From Chloroflexota bacterium (GTDB lineage: Bacteria; Chloroflexota; UBA11872): 9,964 nt of DNA. Below the pieces are notes generated by a model that did no database searches, was not told the DNA's origin, and worked only from the letters and a program-made list of their open reading frames with translations. Below are positions 6,522 through 9,964 of this stretch, piece by piece. The position numbers and the translations under genes are program-made. Within the stretch, counting starts at the first letter, position 1, and each line of letters begins with the position of its first letter. The stretch lies in assembly GCA_026707185.1 (NCBI GenBank), contig JAPOXI010000134.1, forward strand, positions 1 through 9,964, read 5' to 3'.

Positions 6522-6920
6522 ATGAAGCGATTTCTCATTCAGTCAGAGACCCCGCGCGATCAACTGGACTGGGGATCGCTGGGCTGGCTCAGCAATCCGC
6601 CCGTGACGGGGAGCACGTACCTGACCGTGATCGACGTGGAGTTGCTGCCGGGTAACGGACACGACTTTCACAAGCATCCGGACCAGGAAGAGTCGATCGT
6701 GTGCGTGAAGGGGTCGGTGGAGCAGTGGGTGGACCAGGAACGGCGGATGCTGAATCCGGGGGACGCCGTGTATATCCCGGCCGACTGCGTTCATGCGACG
6801 TTCAACGAGGGCGACGAGCCGGCGAAGGTGCTTGCGATCCTGGGTCCGTGTGTCGGCGAGATTGGCTATGAAGTCGAGGAAGTGGCCGATCAGGCGCCGT
6901 GGAGCAGCCTTCGCGCCTAA
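6522..6920 (+). CDS. Small single-domain cupin protein
   Basis: This 132-residue protein has both cupin motifs. Motif 1 supplies His50, His52 and Glu56 or Glu57 within GHDFHKHPDQEESIVCVKG, ending at Gly64. Motif 2 is PGDAVYIPADCVHATFN (79-95) with His91 as the fourth metal ligand and the conserved Asn95. The set predicts a beta-barrel metal-binding protein; the metal is not determinable. Small cupins of this kind act as isomerases, dioxygenases or sugar/ligand-binding proteins, and the sequence alone does not distinguish these. The ATG has GGAG 6 nt upstream. The gene is followed after 113 nt by an acetamidase-family gene on the same strand and is divergent from the hydroxyacid dehydrogenase. 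A role in the same catabolic pathway is possible but unproven. Confidence 0.88.
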   Translation: MKRFLIQSETPRDQLDWGSLGWLSNPPVTGSTYLTVIDVELLPGNGHDFHKHPDQEESIVCVKGSVEQWVDQERRMLNPGDAVYIPADCVHATFNEGDEPAKVLAILGPCVGEIGYEVEEVADQAPWSSLRA

Positions 6921-7033
6921 ACGCCCAGATCTGACCGGAGACACCGGCGCTCCGTATCCGCCGGCTGGCAAGCGTGCTCCCGAATACCTGACACTACGGG
7001 CCAGTTGACTCGTTCCTCATCCAAGGGCATGCC

Positions 7034-7969
7034 ATGGCTCACCACGACTTCGCTCCCACGACCTACTACAACACGATGGGGACGCATCCGCCGGCGCTGC
7101 ACATCGAACCGGGAGATTCGGTAGCGACGACTGCGGTCGATGCTCGCGGATTCGATCATGAGAACGTGGAGCGGGCGGGACGGCCGAATCCGCAGACGGG
7201 GCCGTTCCATGTGAACGGGGCGGAGGCGGGGGACACGCTGGTTGTGCAGTTGCACGAGGTGGTGCCGAACCGGCGGATGGGCTGGACGACCGGGCGGCTG
7301 GCGCCGAACGTGCTGGACTTCGGGTACGAGGCGAACTTCTCCGACGAGGTCGAGCTGGCCTTCTGGGACGTGGACGTGGAGGCGGGAACGGTGACGCTGA
7401 CGGAGCCGCAGAACCGGCTGACCGGGCAGCCGCTACCGCTGCGGCCGATGCTGGGAACGGTGGGGGTGGCGCCGGACATTGGCGAGGCCATCAGCACGAT
7501 GACCTCGGCCGCGCACGGCGGAAACATGGACTACATCGGGATCAAGCCCGGTGTGACGGTGTACCTGCCGGTGTTTGCGGACGGGGGGCTGTTTTTCCTG
7601 GGGGACGGGCACGCGCTGCAGGGCGACGGCGAGATGGACGGCACGGGCGTGGAGATCTCGATGGGCGTGCGGTTCAGCCTGGACCTGATCAAGGGCAAGA
7701 CGATCGGATGGCCGCGGGCGGAGGACGACACGTACCTGATGGCCTGCGGCAACCATCGCCCGCTGGATCAGGCGGTGCAGCACGCGACGACGGAGATGGT
7801 GAGCTGGCTGGAAACGGACTACGGCCTGACGACGCGCGAGGCGCACATGCTGCTGGGGCGCTTCGTGGAGTACGACGTGGGCAACATGTTCGACCCGGCG
7901 TACACGATGGTGTGCAAGGTGCGGAAGTCGGTGCTGGCCGAACTGGGATTCACGCGCACGGACAGCTGA
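7034..7969 (+). CDS. Acetamidase/formamidase family protein
   Basis: This 311-residue protein belongs to the FmdA/AmdA family, whose characterised members hydrolyse formamide or acetamide to ammonia and the carboxylate. Family motifs appear in order: TGPFHVNGAEAGDTL (55-69), PMLGTVGVAP (138-147), SAAHGGNMD (158-166) and FFLGDGHALQGDGEMDG (187-203) followed by TGVE. Asp191, His193 and Glu207 are candidate metal or catalytic residues from conservation. It matches the shorter bacterial branch (about 300 residues) rather than the roughly 400-residue formamidase branch; this branch has few tested members, so the true substrate may be another amide. The start has AAGGG 6 nt upstream (7023-7027). 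A second ATG at 7029 is out of frame. It follows the cupin gene after 113 nt and could share its transcript. Confidence 0.92.
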   Translation: MAHHDFAPTTYYNTMGTHPPALHIEPGDSVATTAVDARGFDHENVERAGRPNPQTGPFHVNGAEAGDTLVVQLHEVVPNRRMGWTTGRLAPNVLDFGYEANFSDEVELAFWDVDVEAGTVTLTEPQNRLTGQPLPLRPMLGTVGVAPDIGEAISTMTSAAHGGNMDYIGIKPGVTVYLPVFADGGLFFLGDGHALQGDGEMDGTGVEISMGVRFSLDLIKGKTIGWPRAEDDTYLMACGNHRPLDQAVQHATTEMVSWLETDYGLTTREAHMLLGRFVEYDVGNMFDPAYTMVCKVRKSVLAELGFTRTDS

Positions 7970-7973
7970 GCGA

Positions 7974-7987
7974 CGGCCCCAGGGCCG
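7974..7987. terminator. Candidate short bidirectional hairpin between convergent genes
   Basis: CGGCCC-CA-GGGCCG is a perfect 6-bp inverted repeat with a 2-nt loop. It fills most of the 24-nt gap between the acetamidase stop (plus strand) and the Gfo/Idh/MocA stop (minus strand). Position suits a shared terminator, but neither strand has a T-rich tract after it. Confidence 0.35.
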
Positions 7988-7993
7988 GGCTGG

Positions 7994-8989
7994 CTAGGTG
8001 ACTTCCGCTAGCGCCACGGGTCGGTTCTCGCGGCTGGAGATGTCGCAGGCGATGGCGGCGCGGAGGGCTTCGACGGCGTCGTCGGCGGTACTGCGGACGG
8101 GCTGACGGCCGCGAGCGACGTCCAGAAAAGCGTCGACCTCGGCGGCATAGGCGTGGGCGAAGCGGTCGTGGAAGTCCGGATATGGCTCGGCTCCGAGGGG
8201 AGGGCCGGTGGGCTCCAGCGAGCGGAGCGGCAAACGGGGGTCCCAACCGACGACGACGCTGTCACGCGAGCCGAATAACTCCATGCGGATGTCGTAGCCG
8301 AGAGGGTTGTGGCGGGTGTAGCTGAGCAGGCCCAACGCACCGCCCGAGAGGGTGCAGGTGGCAATGGCGGTGTCGCAGTCGTCGAAGCGGCCGTAGACGT
8401 CCCACTTGCGGACAGTGGTCTGGGCGAAGACCTGGACGACCTCTTCGCCGGTGACGAAGCGGAGGGCATCGAAGTCGTGGACGCTGAAGTCGCGGAACAT
8501 GCCGCCGGAGCCGGCGATGTAGGCCTCGGTGGCGGGCTCGGGATCGTGACCGGTGGTGCGAAAGGTGTAGAGGGTGCCCAGCCCGCCCGCGGCGACCAGG
8601 TCGGCGGCGGCCTGGAAGCCGGGATCGAAGCGGCGCTGGAAGCCCATCTGGACGGGCACGTTGCGCTGGTGAATGAGGGCGACGACCTCGCGCGAGCGTT
8701 GGAGGTCGTGGGAAATGGGTTTTTCGCAGAGGGTGGGAACGCCGGCTTCAACGGCAGCTTGCAGGAGTTCGGCGTGGGCGGTGGTTGTGGCGGCGATGAG
8801 GACGGCGTCGACGGAGGCCAGCAGTTCGTCGAAGGTGGGGACGTAGCGAAGGTCCAGATCGCCGGCGACGGACCTGGCAAGGTCCGTGCTAGCGTCCTGG
8901 ACGAGAATCTCGGTCACGTCCGGATGGGCCATGAGCCGTTCGGCGTGGGGGCGTCCGATGCGGCCGACGCCGGCTACGCCTACGCGCAT
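7994..8989 (-). CDS. Gfo/Idh/MocA family oxidoreductase, inositol 2-dehydrogenase-like
   Basis: This 331-residue protein is predicted to oxidise a sugar or cyclitol hydroxyl with NAD(P)+. The N-terminal Rossmann domain begins at residue 2 with GVAGVGRIG (Gly7, Gly9, Gly12); Asp32 ends the second strand, favouring NAD+. CEKPIS at 88-93 is the family EKP motif, with Lys90 contacting cofactor and substrate. The C-terminal domain has SGGMFRDFSVHDFDALRF (161-178), where Asp167 and His171 match the catalytic D-x3-H of IolG-type inositol dehydrogenases. That motif is the basis of the inositol-like call, but related enzymes act on scyllo-inositol and other sugars. The start at 8989 is chosen over the in-frame ATG at 9052 because AAGGGA lies 5 nt upstream (8995-9000) and the Rossmann strand starts at once. 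It is divergent from the SDR gene and convergent with the acetamidase gene. Confidence 0.92.
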   Translation of the reverse strand: MRVGVAGVGRIGRPHAERLMAHPDVTEILVQDASTDLARSVAGDLDLRYVPTFDELLASVDAVLIAATTTAHAELLQAAVEAGVPTLCEKPISHDLQRSREVVALIHQRNVPVQMGFQRRFDPGFQAAADLVAAGGLGTLYTFRTTGHDPEPATEAYIAGSGGMFRDFSVHDFDALRFVTGEEVVQVFAQTTVRKWDVYGRFDDCDTAIATCTLSGGALGLLSYTRHNPLGYDIRMELFGSRDSVVVGWDPRLPLRSLEPTGPPLGAEPYPDFHDRFAHAYAAEVDAFLDVARGRQPVRSTADDAVEALRAAIACDISSRENRPVALAEVT

Positions 8990-9197
8990 ATCAGTCCCTT
9001 TCGTCTGTTCGCCGCCCGCCGTGCGGCGAGACGCGTGTGTATTTGCTGGCAATCACCGCGCAATCTGGACTGGCGGGGCCCGCGCGTCAAGGGCTGGGCG
9101 CGAGCGATGGATCACGGGCAGCGTAGGCTTAGGCCGACGCTTCCTGCTGGAGCAGAAATGGCGTGTGCGCTCTGAGTGAGACGGCTTCCGGTCACCG
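8990..9197. promoter_or_regulatory. Divergent intergenic region between the inositol-dehydrogenase-like and SDR genes
   Basis: These 208 nt should hold the promoters of two divergent dehydrogenase genes. I see no convincing -35/-10 pair on either strand. A 20-nt imperfect palindrome lies at 9121-9140, and a small GC-rich inverted repeat (CGCCG-TG-CGGCG) near 9018-9028. Reading frames that cross this region antisense to the flanking genes show no family features. Confidence 0.5.
9121..9140. promoter_or_regulatory. Candidate operator: 20-nt imperfect palindrome
   Basis: The sequence GCGTAGGCTTAGGCCGACGC matches its own reverse complement at 16 of 20 positions (8 of 10 symmetric pairs). Size and position, about 57 nt ahead of the SDR start and 130 nt ahead of the divergent dehydrogenase start, suit a dimeric repressor. 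No regulator family can be assigned, and GC-rich DNA gives such palindromes by chance. Confidence 0.25.
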
Positions 9198-9964
9198 ATG
9201 AGTAAAGGCCGGCTGGCGGGCAAGGTGGCCGTCGTCACAGGTGGCGGGAGCCAGCCTGGGGAGATCGGGACCGGGCGGGCGTCGTGCGAGTGCATGGCCC
9301 GGGAGGGCGCACGGGTGCTGGTGGCGGATATCGCCGCCGAGAATGCGCAGCGGACGGTGGATGCGATCGTGGAGGCGGGCGGCGAGGCTTCGAGCTTTGT
9401 TGGAGATGCGACGTCAGGCGACGACTGCCAGGCGATGGTGGCGACGGCGGTCGAACTTTACGGCGGGCTGCACGTGCTGATGAACAATCTTGGGTTTCGC
9501 TGGGGTGGGCACGACCGGCGGAAGGGCGTAGCGGAGATGGAAGAGGCCGTGCTGATGCAGGCGTTCGACCTGAACCTGAAGAGCGCGGTGCTGGCCAGCA
9601 AGTTCGCGATACCGGCCATGATTGCTTCGGGCGGTGGTTCGATCATCAACGTGTCGTCGATTGACGGTATAGCCGGGGCGCGACACCGGGGCGTGGCTTA
9701 CTCGATCACGAAGGGTGCGCTGCCAATCCTGACGCGCAACACGGCGGCCTTTCATGGCCGCGAGGGGATTCGGGCGAACTGCATCGTGCCGGGGCACTTG
9801 CAGTCGGCGTATCAGTCGAACATCAAGCCGGTAGACCGGGAACTGCGGCGGCGGGTGACTCCGCTGGGGACCGAGGGAACGCCGTGGGACATTGCCTGGG
9901 CGGCGGTGTTCCTGGCGAGCGACGAGTCGCGCTGGGTCACGGGGGTGACGCTGCCGGTGGACGG
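9198..9964 (+). CDS. SDR family oxidoreductase (partial, 3' end beyond window)
   Basis: Reading from the ATG at 9198, 255 complete codons run open to the window edge. This is a classical short-chain dehydrogenase. The catalytic set is Asn126 (DLNLKS), Ser154 (INVSSIDG), Tyr168 and Lys172 (YSITK). Asp44 at the end of the second strand (VLVADIAA) suggests NAD+. The family PG motif appears as ANCIVPGHLQSA (193-204), and the sequence ends in VTGVTLPVDG, normally the last conserved piece, so probably only some 5-20 residues are missing. Oddities: the glycine-rich cofactor loop is expanded to TGGGSQPGEIGTGRA (14-28) instead of the usual TGxxxGIG spacing, and the NNAG motif reads NNLG (96-99). No strong Shine-Dalgarno sequence precedes the ATG. 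The substrate is unknown; neighbours suggest a sugar, polyol or hydroxy acid. Confidence 0.92.
   Translation, partial: MSKGRLAGKVAVVTGGGSQPGEIGTGRASCECMAREGARVLVADIAAENAQRTVDAIVEAGGEASSFVGDATSGDDCQAMVATAVELYGGLHVLMNNLGFRWGGHDRRKGVAEMEEAVLMQAFDLNLKSAVLASKFAIPAMIASGGGSIINVSSIDGIAGARHRGVAYSITKGALPILTRNTAAFHGREGIRANCIVPGHLQSAYQSNIKPVDRELRRRVTPLGTEGTPWDIAWAAVFLASDESRWVTGVTLPVD

Noticed and set aside
8309..9175. 288-codon open frame on the plus strand opposite the Gfo/Idh/MocA gene
   Set aside because: It is antisense to a well-supported oxidoreductase and has the Gly/Val/Glu/Asp-rich composition of a mirror frame. No start signal or domain is visible.

Overview
This window looks like a chromosomal stretch of a GC-rich, free-living bacterium carrying ordinary catabolic and transport genes. 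The best taxonomic clue is the substrate-binding lipoprotein at 1891-3453. Right after its lipidated cysteine it has a stalk of about 60 residues made of repeated Val/Glu/Lys units, a style common in Chloroflexota solute-binding proteins. I therefore suggest a Chloroflexota member (for example a marine or host-associated lineage). This is an inference from one protein style and gene content, not from a marker gene.

Layout, left to right. A minus-strand pair (DCC-family thiol oxidoreductase, 1222-1704, then a URO-D superfamily protein, 102-1214) is separated by only 7 nt and is probably co-transcribed. Across a 186-nt divergent region lies a plus-strand CUT1-type ABC importer: binding lipoprotein (1891-3453), a perfect 17-bp hairpin that looks like an attenuator (3501-3536), then permease 1 (3556-4440) and permease 2 (4447-5367). 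No ATPase gene is present. Convergent to it is a D-2-hydroxyacid dehydrogenase (5401-6426, minus). Divergent from that are a small cupin (6522-6920) and an acetamidase/formamidase-family protein (7034-7969), both plus strand. Convergent to these is an inositol-dehydrogenase-like Gfo/Idh/MocA oxidoreductase (7994-8989, minus). Divergent from that is an SDR dehydrogenase (9198 onward), cut by the window edge a few residues before its expected end.

Working together (inference): an importer for a sugar, cyclitol or related polar compound sits beside three dehydrogenases of different folds. All three have an acidic residue at the end of the second Rossmann strand, which suggests NAD+. A cupin and an amidase-like enzyme complete the set. 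This resembles a carbohydrate or sugar-acid utilisation region, but the substrate cannot be read from the sequence. No tRNA, rRNA, CRISPR array, insertion sequence, phage gene or transcriptional regulator gene was recognised. I see no clear evidence of an undescribed system. The points most worth checking are the attenuator, the missing ATPase, the altered URO-D active site, the expanded SDR cofactor loop and two candidate operators in divergent promoter regions.
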